DNA of 64,000 nucleotides from ZC4RG30 sp963726085 (GTDB taxonomy: Bacteria > Pseudomonadota > Gammaproteobacteria > Steroidobacterales > Steroidobacteraceae). Below, piece by piece: positions 7,127 to 14,596 of the stretch. Position 1 is the first letter of the stretch. Every line of letters starts with the position of its first letter. The position numbers and the translations under genes are program-made. The notes beneath the pieces were generated by a model. That model made no database searches and had not been told where the DNA came from. It saw only the letters and a program-made list of their open reading frames with translations. Location of the stretch: assembly GCA_963726085.1 (NCBI GenBank), contig CAVSAR010000007.1, positions 310,001 through 374,000 of the forward strand, written 5' to 3'.

Positions 7127-8857
7127 GTGAACAAGCTGGACAATCGCAACATTGGCATCGCTATTGCCGTCCTGGTGGGCGTGGCGGCCTGCAGCCGCAG
7201 CGCACCGCCGGTAGCCACCGCAGCACCGCCCCCTGCGCCCACGTGCCCCGGCGACAACGGCGGCCTCTCGCTAGCGCCAGGCTTCTGCGCGACCATCTTT
7301 GCGGACAACCTGGGCCACACGCGACACCTGACGGTCTCCCCTGAAGGCGTGGTCTACGTCAACACCTGGAGCGGCCAGTATTTTGGCTTCGACAAACCGC
7401 CGGCCGGTGGCTTCCTGGTCGCGCTGCAGGACAAGGACGGTGACGGCAAGGCGGACCTGATCGAACGCTTCGGTGCCGGCGTGCCGGAGAAGGCCACGGG
7501 CGGCACCGGCATCGCGTTGTACAACGGCGCGGTATATGCCGAGCAGAACGACTACGTGCTCAAGTTCGCGCTGACTCCAGGCAGTCCCGTGCCGCAGGGC
7601 GCGCCGGTCAAGGTGATTACCGGATTGCCACAGAGCGGCGATCACATGATGCATCCGTTCGTGATCGACTCGCAGGGCAAGCTGTTCATCAACTCCGGTT
7701 CGGAGAGCAACACCTGCGAGTCGCCGGCGCGTCAGCCGGGCGCCAAGGGCAAGACCCCGTGCAAGGAGCTGGCCATGCGCGCCGGGATCTGGCTGTTTGA
7801 CGCCAATGCGGTCAACCAGAAATTCTCGCCCAAGCAGCGCTACATTACCGGGCTGCGCAACTCTGGCGGCCAGGCCTTTGATGCGACAGGTCGGCTCTTT
7901 GCCACGCAGCACGGCCGTGACCAGCTGCCCGACGGCTGGCCCAAGCTGTACACACCTGAGGCGGGCCGCGAGCTGCCGGCCGAGGTGATGGTTGAAGTCA
8001 AGGAGGGCGCCGACTACGGCTGGCCCACCTGCTACTACGACGGCGGCATGAAGTCGCTGGTGCTGGCGCCGGAATACGGCGGCGATGGCAAGACCGTGGG
8101 GCTGTGCGCCAACAAGAGCGGGCCGGCGGCGGCATTTCCGGCGCACTGGGCACCCAACGATCTGTTGTTCTACAACGGCAAGGGCTTTCCGGATGCCTGG
8201 CGCGGCGGCGCGTTCATCGCCTTCCATGGTTCATGGAACCGGGCCCCCGGTCCGCAGGGTGGCTACAACGTGGTGTTCCAGCCCATGGCCGATGGCAAGG
8301 CGGCAGGCGACTACGTGGTCTTCGCCGATGGCTTTGCGGGCGCCGAAAAAGCACCCGGACGTGCCGAACATCGGCCGGCGGGCCTGGCGGTGGGCCCGGA
8401 TGGCGCGCTGTATATCAGCGATGATATGAAGGGCCGCATCTGGCGCGTGACGCACCTGGGTGCTGGCGCCAGCACCGCGGTGGCGGCTGCACCGGCGGTG
8501 GTACCCAATGTCAACGCGGCCGCGACCATGCTGGCCAGTTTGACGCCACCGCCGGGTTCAAGCGCCGAGCAACTGGCGCAGGGCGATGCGGTATTCCACG
8601 GCAAGCTCTCGGGCGGCAACTGCATGGGCTGCCATGGCTCGGACGGGCGCGGCACCATGGTCGGTCCGGACCTTACCGACGCGACCTGGCTGTGGGGCGA
8701 CGGTAGCGTGGCGGCCATCAAGAACACCATCGCCAAGGGCGTGGCCAAGCCCAAGGCGTCCATCGGTGGGATGCCACCGATGGGGGGTGCGCCGCTGCAG
8801 AGCGCAGACGTGGACGCCGTCGCGGCCTACGTCTGGGCCATCAGTCACCGCAAGTAG
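7127..8857 (+). CDS. PQQ-type sugar dehydrogenase fused to cytochrome c, lipoprotein
   Basis: Two-domain periplasmic oxidoreductase. The signal ends in a lipobox (VGVAAC, about residue 22). Residues from about 40 to 445 form a sorbosone/glucose-dehydrogenase-like six-bladed propeller: repeated PEGVVYVNTW, GGTGIALYNGAVYAE, DGDGKADL (Ca-binding-like), GDHMMHPFVIDSQGKLFINSGS, LRNSGGQAFDATGRL and HRPAGLAVGPDGALYISDD. The C-terminal 100 residues are a cytochrome c with the haem motif CMGCH and an axial-Met candidate in GGMPPMGG. Electrons from the sugar would pass directly to the fused haem. Start is GTG; the PQQ assignment is inferred from the family. Confidence 0.88.
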   Translation: MNKLDNRNIGIAIAVLVGVAACSRSAPPVATAAPPPAPTCPGDNGGLSLAPGFCATIFADNLGHTRHLTVSPEGVVYVNTWSGQYFGFDKPPAGGFLVALQDKDGDGKADLIERFGAGVPEKATGGTGIALYNGAVYAEQNDYVLKFALTPGSPVPQGAPVKVITGLPQSGDHMMHPFVIDSQGKLFINSGSESNTCESPARQPGAKGKTPCKELAMRAGIWLFDANAVNQKFSPKQRYITGLRNSGGQAFDATGRLFATQHGRDQLPDGWPKLYTPEAGRELPAEVMVEVKEGADYGWPTCYYDGGMKSLVLAPEYGGDGKTVGLCANKSGPAAAFPAHWAPNDLLFYNGKGFPDAWRGGAFIAFHGSWNRAPGPQGGYNVVFQPMADGKAAGDYVVFADGFAGAEKAPGRAEHRPAGLAVGPDGALYISDDMKGRIWRVTHLGAGASTAVAAAPAVVPNVNAAATMLASLTPPPGSSAEQLAQGDAVFHGKLSGGNCMGCHGSDGRGTMVGPDLTDATWLWGDGSVAAIKNTIAKGVAKPKASIGGMPPMGGAPLQSADVDAVAAYVWAISHRK

Positions 8858-8860
8858 CGA

Positions 8861-10123
8861 CTACGGAATCACGCGCTGCCAGCTGAACGGGCCGAAGCTT
8901 GTTGAGCTGGTAGCGTTGTTGGCCTTCGGATCCACGGTCATGCGTACATATTCCAGCGGGAACGAGCTGCCGTGCACCACCAGCCGGTGGAAGTTGGCCA
9001 GCCCGGCTGGATAGTACGGATGACTGTCGTAGGCGTCGTTGGGGCAGACCCCGACGTTGGTGCCGACGCCGGTCTCGTATACACAGCTGGGATCGTTGTC
9101 CGTGAACGGGTTGTCCGAGCGGTAGTGGTGTGAATCACCGTTGATCAGCAGCACCGGCTTGGCGAAATCCTGTGTCAGCGCCAGGATCTTGGCAATGAAC
9201 GGCTCGTAGTTGGCGATGTGCGCCACCGACGGGCCCGTGCCGTCCAGGTCCCACATGTCGGCCTGCTCGATGATCTGCACGGCGACATCTCCGTGGGCCT
9301 TGGCCAGCAGGAACGCCGCGTCGAGCCAGCGCAGGTCCGCCGCGTTGCGCTGGGCTACTTCCTGGATCTGCGGCGCCGAACGCACGGTGCCGAACGCGCC
9401 GGAATTCCACAGGTCGTCGTCGTTGTTCGAGCCGCCGGGCAGGTTGAGGGTCACGAACAGCACGCCTGAGTCCTCCCACATGACGTTTTCCACGTACTCC
9501 GCGTCCGAGGGATGTGCCGGGTCAAAGGCCTGTGCCTGGGAGGTCACCAGCTTCTTCTTGCCGCCCAGGGATTGCCCGGCAACGGGGAAGAACATCGAGC
9601 GCACCAGCGCCAGGTTGGCCACCGGATGCCCGGCCGCGTAGTCCACGTACTCCCCGGCTGAATTCTTGACCCCGCCACCTTCCTTGGCCTTCTGGCAATC
9701 CGTCCATTCATTGTCGCCTGGGGTATAGATCAGGGGTGCCTTGTACTGCGACCACAGGTCCAGCACGGTCTGGTTGTAGCCCAGGGTGCAATAACCGGAG
9801 CCCGAATGGATGTCGCCCACATGTATCACCAGGCTTACCTTGGGGTCGTGGTTCACCGACTGGATGAATGCAGGCGTGGCCTGGATTTGCCGCGGATCGC
9901 CAGGATTGGGACCATTGGGGCTGTCCGGCACGTACACCCCACCGGCTGGGCATTCATCCGGTGCATGCGCCGCGGTGGCGAGCTTGCAGCCATAGGGCGC
10001 ATCACCGTACACGGCCACGGTGAAGGCATTGCTGGAGTTTTGCCCGTTTTCGCTCGCGATCACGGGTGATACCGCGGCAGTTGCCGCGACCAGCATTGCT
10101 GCCGATGCAAGAATCCTGTTCAT
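8861..10123 (-). CDS. Exported calcineurin-like metallophosphoesterase
   Basis: Secreted protein of 420 residues with a signal peptide (MNRILASAAMLVAATAAVSPVIA). Metallophosphoesterase ligands are visible in order: VAVYGDAPYG (a D-x-x variant of the usual GDxH), LVIHVGDIHSG (GDxH-like), YTPGDNEWTD (GDNE, the GNHD equivalent) and, late, LLINGDSHHY (GDSHH for the usual GHxH). It probably binds a di-metal centre and cleaves phosphoesters in the periplasm; the substrate is unknown. It ends 3 bp from the stop of the convergent PQQ dehydrogenase. Confidence 0.85.
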   Translation of the reverse strand: MNRILASAAMLVAATAAVSPVIASENGQNSSNAFTVAVYGDAPYGCKLATAAHAPDECPAGGVYVPDSPNGPNPGDPRQIQATPAFIQSVNHDPKVSLVIHVGDIHSGSGYCTLGYNQTVLDLWSQYKAPLIYTPGDNEWTDCQKAKEGGGVKNSAGEYVDYAAGHPVANLALVRSMFFPVAGQSLGGKKKLVTSQAQAFDPAHPSDAEYVENVMWEDSGVLFVTLNLPGGSNNDDDLWNSGAFGTVRSAPQIQEVAQRNAADLRWLDAAFLLAKAHGDVAVQIIEQADMWDLDGTGPSVAHIANYEPFIAKILALTQDFAKPVLLINGDSHHYRSDNPFTDNDPSCVYETGVGTNVGVCPNDAYDSHPYYPAGLANFHRLVVHGSSFPLEYVRMTVDPKANNATSSTSFGPFSWQRVIP

Positions 10124-10252
10124 TGAGTGTCCCTTTGGGTTTTTGGTTGGGAAAGTCGGAGGGTGGGACTCTATTCACCCAAGATTGCGTTTCGATGACA
10201 CCGGTCACCGGCGCGCAGTCAGGAGGTCGTTCGCGAGGCAACGAGTGACGCG

Positions 10253-10444
10253 GTGAGTGATTACATGACGTTGGGTGCGAGCTGGAAGGTTGGCGAGCGC
10301 AGCGAGATCAACTTGTATTAACTGCATGCCTTCAGGAACAACGTCGCCGGCAATTGTTCCATCCCTGCGGGCTCTGGCGGCGGCGAGGCCAACGTGCACC
10401 TTGCCGAGGATTCGCCGGGGATAGGGTTCTCGCGCAGCCTTTAG
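10253..10444 (+). pseudogene. Remnant of a FadL/OmpP1-type outer-membrane transporter (C-terminal end)
   Basis: The frame reads YMTLGASWKVGERSEINLY, a TAA stop at 10319-10321, then LHAFRNNVAG, IPAGSGGGEANVHLAEDS and finally GIGFSRSL before TAG. This matches the last two or three strands of the long-chain fatty-acid / hydrocarbon porin family (FadL, Toluene_X): the YMHAF-like motif, the glycine-rich turn and the EDS-IGI-FS terminus. The stop replaces the expected second Tyr of LYYLHAF. Nothing recognisable as the first ~350 residues lies upstream, so this is a truncated relic. The remainder of 10124-10462 holds only the upstream region of the minus-strand phosphoesterase gene. Confidence 0.6.
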
Positions 10445-10462
10445 CGTGTTGTACTTGCTGCG

Positions 10463-10915
10463 GTGAGCATTGACTTCGAACACTTTAGTCCGGGCGCCTC
10501 GCTTGCCGGCGGTGCACTGATCGGACTGTCGGCCGCCTGGATGCTGCTGGTGCATGGTCGCATAGCGGGCATCAGCGGCCAGCTGGGAGAGGTGGTCCGC
10601 AGGGTTGTGGCTCGTCGCGTTGTAGGTGCAGGCTCGCAGTGGTGGATCTCCGCCGTCTTTCTTGCGGGGCTTGCGAGTTCACCGTTGTTGTTTTCGGTCC
10701 TGGGTCATCCGGCACCAATCCATGTGTACGCGGCGACGCCCACGCTCATCGTGGCGGGATTGCTGGTGGGTCTGGGTACGCGCTACGCCGGCGGCTGCAC
10801 CAGCGGCCATGGTGTCTGTGGGCTGTCGAATCGATCCGCGCGTTCGCTGGTTGCCACATTGACGTTCATGCTGGTCGCCATCGTGACGGTGGGGGTGCAA
10901 CGATGGCTGTTCTGA
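10463..10915 (+). CDS. YeeE/YedE family sulfur transporter, half 1
   Basis: Integral membrane protein (150 aa, about four helices) of the YeeE/YedE (DUF395, sulfur transport) family. It contains the conserved cysteine motif GTRYAGGCTSGHGVCGLS; in TsuA-type proteins such cysteines relay thiosulfate through the membrane. Start is GTG. It overlaps the next gene by 13 bp, and the two halves together make the usual full-length transporter. Thiosulfate as substrate is inferred from the family. Confidence 0.9.
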   Translation: MSIDFEHFSPGASLAGGALIGLSAAWMLLVHGRIAGISGQLGEVVRRVVARRVVGAGSQWWISAVFLAGLASSPLLFSVLGHPAPIHVYAATPTLIVAGLLVGLGTRYAGGCTSGHGVCGLSNRSARSLVATLTFMLVAIVTVGVQRWLF

Positions 10916-11349
10916 GCGCGCTATTGGCTGGTCTGCTATTCGGCGCCGGCCTGATCATTTCGGGCATGAGCGATCCGGGCAAGGTGCACGGGTTCCTGGA
11001 TATCACCGGCAGCTGGGACCCGTCGCTGGCCTTCGTGATGATTGGCGCGATTGCCGTGGGACTAGTCGCCTTCGAGATTTCGCGGCGGCGCAGACGGGCC
11101 GGCAAGGTCGCGTTGCTGGGCGAGCCATTGCCGCAAAACCCAAGCCTCATCATTGACGCAAGATTGCTGCTGGGCAGCGCGGCCTTTGGCGTCGGCTGGG
11201 GACTGTCAGGATTGTGTCCCGGTCCGGCAGTCGTCGCCGCAGGCGCGGCCAATCCTGGCGGCCTGGTGTTCTTCGCTGCGATGCTGGCCGGGATGCTGCT
11301 TTACGCCCTCATCGAGAGGTTCAGTTCGCCATTCCCATCGAGCTCTTGA
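10903..11349 (+). CDS. YeeE/YedE (DUF6691) family sulfur transporter, half 2
   Basis: Second half of the split YeeE/YedE transporter (148 aa, about four helices). It begins LLAGLLFGAGLIISGMSDPGKV, the signature GMxDPxKVxGFLD of the DUF6691 half, and carries a second motif, GWGLSGLCPGPAVV, with the conserved Cys. Translation is probably coupled to half 1 through the 13-bp overlap. Its 3' end overlaps by 29 bp the 3' end of the minus-strand MBL-fold gene. Confidence 0.9.
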   Translation: MAVLSALLAGLLFGAGLIISGMSDPGKVHGFLDITGSWDPSLAFVMIGAIAVGLVAFEISRRRRRAGKVALLGEPLPQNPSLIIDARLLLGSAAFGVGWGLSGLCPGPAVVAAGAANPGGLVFFAAMLAGMLLYALIERFSSPFPSSS

Positions 11350-12781
11350 TGTCCTGCAGCGTCGCGATACGATCCGGGTTCATGGTGTGGATGGACAGTA
11401 TCTGCACCGGATCCAGGCCCAGCCGCATGATGTTGTCGTAGAACACCTTGGTGCCGATCACGGGCGGATCTGCCACCGGCTTGTCGGCCGGCGGGAAATT
11501 GAACATGTCCGCATACGCCAGGATCTTCTCCTTGGGCAGCCACGCGATCACCAGTCCGTCGGCATGCGGCAGGCCCTTGATGACATGGATCTCGACCGTG
11601 CGCGTCGCATCCTGGAACACGCGCTTGTCGCCTTTGAACCCTTCGACCATGGGCCGCTTGCCGGATTTGGCCATGGCATCGGGCGCCAGCGTGCGCGGTG
11701 CGGTCAGTGCCTTCATCAGGAAGTCGCGGTTGACCTCAGGGGTCACGATGGTGATGCCTTCTGCCACGACGGCTTCAAGCCCACCGGTGTGATCGATGTG
11801 GTGATGCGAAATCACCCCGTAGCGAATGGGCTTGCTGGGGAACAGGCGCTTGACCTCGGCGATGCCGGCCTGGGCTCGCGCCTCGTTCTGCGGGCCGGGC
11901 TCGAACAGCAGCACGTAGTCGGCGAACTCGACTGCCATGGAGTTGTAGGCGCCCTTGATGCGATAGACGCCGGGGGCCAGTTGCTCGGACGTCGTGGGCG
12001 GGGCCGGAGGTGGGCCCCCGGCGCCCGGTGCGCCAGCCGGCGGCGGCACGCTCATCAGCTGCGCCAGTTTGGCGGGATTGGGAAATGCACCCAGGATCTG
12101 CAGCTTGAGCACCGGCCAGCCAGCGCGCGTCTGCACGATCTCGGTGGGGTACTTCAATCCGTCGTGGTCACGATAGAAGCTGTATTCGGATTCGACCAGC
12201 ATGTCGCCGAATACCGGGTGCTCAATCCAGGTCTGCACCTTCTCGACCATGTTGCTGGCGTTGATGAAACCCACCACGCGATACGGCAATCCGCCGGGCG
12301 ACTTGTAGGGGGTTGTCCAGCTGACCACCTGGTAACTCTTGCCATCGAAACTTCGCGGCTGCGCCGTGGCGTTGTTGGCAGCCGCCCCTTTCAGGAAACC
12401 CCACGGCGTGGTCCAGATCTCCAGCTGCTGCGCCCATCCGCCTGGTGTGGCCGGAGTGATGTTCTGTTGCGCGCCCACCAGCGCGGGCGAGCCGCCGGTG
12501 ATGGGCGTTATGTAGGTGCTCCACGTGGCGCGCGAAGCCGGCACGCTCAAATCAATGGCGCGCACGTACTCATTGAGCGGCGTCTGCGGCCAGGGAATGT
12601 TGGCGTTGTTGTTCTGCCCGAGACTGTAGCTGGCCCCAGAGCCGTAGTAATAAAGAGACGTCACGCCGTCGAGGCCCATGGCCTTGGATGCAGTGGCGAT
12701 GACGGACTTTGCGTCCTGGCCGAACGCGTGGGCGCTGCCGAGCGCTAGGATCACCAGGCACAGCGAGTTGCGAAGGTTCAT
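11321..12781 (-). CDS. Exported MBL-fold metallohydrolase
   Basis: Secreted protein of 486 residues: signal peptide MNLRNSLCLVILALGSAHAFG, an N-terminal alpha/beta domain of about 230 residues, a Pro/Gly-rich hinge near 265, then a metallo-beta-lactamase fold. The MBL zinc motif is SHHHIDHTGG near residue 345 (HxHxDH); further ligand candidates are the His in IHVIKGLPHADG and Asp in LAYADMFNF. The substrate is not evident; the architecture resembles exported quinoprotein-relay or cyclase-like MBL proteins rather than beta-lactamases. The ATG at 12781 was preferred over an upstream extension because it starts the signal peptide. Confidence 0.8.
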   Translation of the reverse strand: MNLRNSLCLVILALGSAHAFGQDAKSVIATASKAMGLDGVTSLYYYGSGASYSLGQNNNANIPWPQTPLNEYVRAIDLSVPASRATWSTYITPITGGSPALVGAQQNITPATPGGWAQQLEIWTTPWGFLKGAAANNATAQPRSFDGKSYQVVSWTTPYKSPGGLPYRVVGFINASNMVEKVQTWIEHPVFGDMLVESEYSFYRDHDGLKYPTEIVQTRAGWPVLKLQILGAFPNPAKLAQLMSVPPPAGAPGAGGPPPAPPTTSEQLAPGVYRIKGAYNSMAVEFADYVLLFEPGPQNEARAQAGIAEVKRLFPSKPIRYGVISHHHIDHTGGLEAVVAEGITIVTPEVNRDFLMKALTAPRTLAPDAMAKSGKRPMVEGFKGDKRVFQDATRTVEIHVIKGLPHADGLVIAWLPKEKILAYADMFNFPPADKPVADPPVIGTKVFYDNIMRLGLDPVQILSIHTMNPDRIATLQDIKSSMGMAN

Positions 12782-12835
12782 GGCGAAGACCCCTTTTAGG
12801 TGTTGTGCCCAAATCATACGCACGGGGAAAGAGAC

Positions 12836-12860
12836 ATACACCTCACCCTCTGAGGTGATT
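12836..12860. promoter_or_regulatory. Operator 1 upstream of the Fic gene
   Basis: 25-bp palindrome ATACACCTCA, 5-nt spacer, TGAGGTGATT (8 of 10 paired positions). It covers the -35 region for the -10 element at 12867-12872. A near-identical palindrome lies 34 bp downstream, centre to centre, which argues for a specific binding protein. Confidence 0.7.
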
Positions 12861-12866
12861 GGGCGC

Positions 12867-12872
12867 TATAAT
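12867..12872 (+). promoter_or_regulatory. -10 element of the Fic promoter
   Basis: Perfect TATAAT located between the two palindromes. No good -35 is visible 16-18 bp upstream (the region reads CACCCT). The start of transcription would fall near 12879, giving a very short leader before the ATG at 12895. Confidence 0.6.
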
Positions 12873-12894
12873 CACCTCACTACTTGAGGCGATT
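12870..12894. promoter_or_regulatory. Operator 2 overlapping the Fic ribosome-binding site
   Basis: 25-bp palindrome AATCACCTCA, 5-nt spacer CTACT, TGAGGCGATT (9 of 10 paired). Its right arm holds the likely ribosome-binding site (TGAGG) and ends directly before the ATG. A protein bound here would block the -10, the transcription start and, in RNA form, a hairpin could hide the ribosome site. Confidence 0.7.
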
Positions 12895-14022
12895 ATGGCT
12901 CGCAAACACCTCAGACCTTGGATATGGCAGCTCAAGGGCTGGCCGCGCTTCACTTGGGACGTGGGGACACTGGCAGTCCCCCTGGCAGATGCCCGCCGGG
13001 CCCAGGGTGAAGTCACGGGTATGGCGAGGTTGCTCAACGCCAACCTGGACCTGCAGGCACAGCTTCAGGTCCTCTCCCAGGAAGGCGTGGCGACCAGCGC
13101 AATCGAAGGCGAGAAATTCGACCCCGCTGCCCTGCGCAGTTCCCTGGCGCGCCGCCTCGGCTTGCCGGTTGCCGGGTTGCCGCAAGCGTCGCGGTCCATT
13201 GAAGGACTGGTCGATGTCCTGCTGGACGCCCCGCGAGACCTCGATCAACCGCTGTCATTGGATCGGCTGTGCGCTTGGCAAGCAGCACTGTTTCCCACGG
13301 GGCGTTCGGGATTGCGTGAAATAAAAGTTGGGACAATGCGCGGCAACGCGCGCATGCAGATCGTGTCCGGACCCATCGGTCGCGAAAGCGTTCACTATGA
13401 AGCGCCCCCTCGCAAGGGACTCGAGGCGCAAATGGATGCCTTCCTGACGTGGTTCAACTCTCCGCCTACCGGTCTCGACGGACTGCTGCGTGCGGGCATT
13501 GGGCATGCCTGGTTCGAACTCATTCACCCGTTTGAAGACGGCAACGGACGGGTGGGTCGAGCGGTACTGGACCGCGCCTTGGCGCAGGATGAAGGTCGTG
13601 CCGTTCGCCTCTACAGCATGTCGGCGCGGTTCATGGCAGTGCGCAAGGACTACTACAGTGCACTTGAGGACTTGTCGCGCGGTACTCTGGACGCCACGCC
13701 GTGGCTGAATTGGTACCTGCAACAATTGGCCGCGGCTGCCAGGGCAAGCGAGCAAACGGTTACCGGCGTATTGCACAAGGCCCGATTCTGGGCCCAGCAT
13801 GCTGGCAAGCAGGTCAATGCCCGCCAGACAAAGGCCCTCAATGCCATGCTCGACGCGGGCAAGGATGGGTTTGTCGGCGGCATGAGCAACGAGAAGTATG
13901 CGCACCTGACGAAAACCAGTCCCGCTACCGCGCAGCGCGATCTCGCCGAGCTGGTGCAACTGGGATATCTTGTTACCTTGGGCGCAGGACGAAGTACCCG
14001 CTATGAAATCACGGAAGACTGA
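12895..14022 (+). CDS. Fic family AMP-transferase with N-terminal inhibitory helix and C-terminal winged helix
   Basis: Predicted AMPylating (or related NMP-transferring) enzyme of 375 residues. A DUF4172-like N-terminal part contains the autoinhibitory motif TSAIEG near residue 67 (S/TxxxEG/N), which marks a class II Fic protein whose Glu blocks ATP. The active-site motif HPFEDGNGR is at about 211-219, with the catalytic His first. The last ~75 residues (NARQTKALNAML, LTKTSPATAQRDLAELV, LGYLVTLGAGRSTRYEI) look like a winged helix-turn-helix, so the protein probably also binds DNA, perhaps its own double operator. It overlaps the CPXCG gene by 20 bp. The target is unknown. Confidence 0.92.
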   Translation: MARKHLRPWIWQLKGWPRFTWDVGTLAVPLADARRAQGEVTGMARLLNANLDLQAQLQVLSQEGVATSAIEGEKFDPAALRSSLARRLGLPVAGLPQASRSIEGLVDVLLDAPRDLDQPLSLDRLCAWQAALFPTGRSGLREIKVGTMRGNARMQIVSGPIGRESVHYEAPPRKGLEAQMDAFLTWFNSPPTGLDGLLRAGIGHAWFELIHPFEDGNGRVGRAVLDRALAQDEGRAVRLYSMSARFMAVRKDYYSALEDLSRGTLDATPWLNWYLQQLAAAARASEQTVTGVLHKARFWAQHAGKQVNARQTKALNAMLDAGKDGFVGGMSNEKYAHLTKTSPATAQRDLAELVQLGYLVTLGAGRSTRYEITED

Positions 14023-14275
14023 TGTTGATCGTCTCTACGGGCTGGAGCCGGTATTCGAGCCGGGCCAGGAAGCCGGCAGCGATGCGCTTGAGCAGTTTGT
14101 TGACGTGAGCTGCCCGTACTGCGCGGAAACCATCATGGTCCGTGCGGACCTGTCCGCCGGGTCGCAGTCCTATGTGGAGGACTGCCAGGTGTGCTGCCAA
14201 CCCATCATGCTGTCGGTGCAGGTTGCCGACGGTGGCGGTCTTGAACGCGTCAGCGCGGCACGTATGGATCGGTGA
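14003..14275 (+). CDS. CPXCG-motif cysteine-rich protein
   Basis: Small protein (90 aa) of the CPXCG-motif family. Cys pairs CPYC near residue 37 and CQVCC near 61 form a probable zinc ribbon. The segment VDVSCPYCAETIMVRADLS and the later DCQVCCQPI are typical of this family. Its start lies inside the 3' end of the Fic gene (20-bp overlap), so the two are likely translated together; a functional link to Fic is inference only. Confidence 0.85.
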   Translation: MKSRKTDVDRLYGLEPVFEPGQEAGSDALEQFVDVSCPYCAETIMVRADLSAGSQSYVEDCQVCCQPIMLSVQVADGGGLERVSAARMDR

Positions 14276-14278
14276 AGG

Positions 14279-14596
14279 CTACGGCTGGAACTGTATGGTC
14301 ATCGACATCAACACCAGCCTCTTGAGTGTGTTGTCGAATTCATAGGTCTTGGCCACATCCAGCGCGGCCAGTCCAAAGCCCTGGCCCTTGGGCGATTCGC
14401 TGAGCACTTCCGCTTCGACGACCAGGCCCACCTCATTGATGAACAGGTCCACGGTCACGATGCCGTCGAGTCCCTGGCGCTTGGCCTCCAGCGGGTAGAA
14501 CTCTTCCACCGGGTGGCTGCGCAGCAGGCGAACCTTTGCGGTCTGCGTGCCGGTGAGTCTAATGGCGCCGGGCGCCTGCAGTTCAACGCTGTCCAT
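14279..14596 (-). CDS. TonB C-terminal-like protein
   Basis: 105-residue protein with a TonB_C-type fold: PVEEFYPLEAKRQGLDGIVTVDLFINEVGLVVEAEVL, then GFGLAALDVAKTYEF and the final strand LMSMTIQFQP. It lacks a signal anchor and the proline-rich linker of a true TonB, so it may be a soluble TonB-like domain or a fragment of one. Its start overlaps the end of the NDH-2 gene by 14 bp, and both are on the minus strand, so they are probably one transcript. Confidence 0.7.
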   Translation of the reverse strand: MDSVELQAPGAIRLTGTQTAKVRLLRSHPVEEFYPLEAKRQGLDGIVTVDLFINEVGLVVEAEVLSESPKGQGFGLAALDVAKTYEFDNTLKRLVLMSMTIQFQP

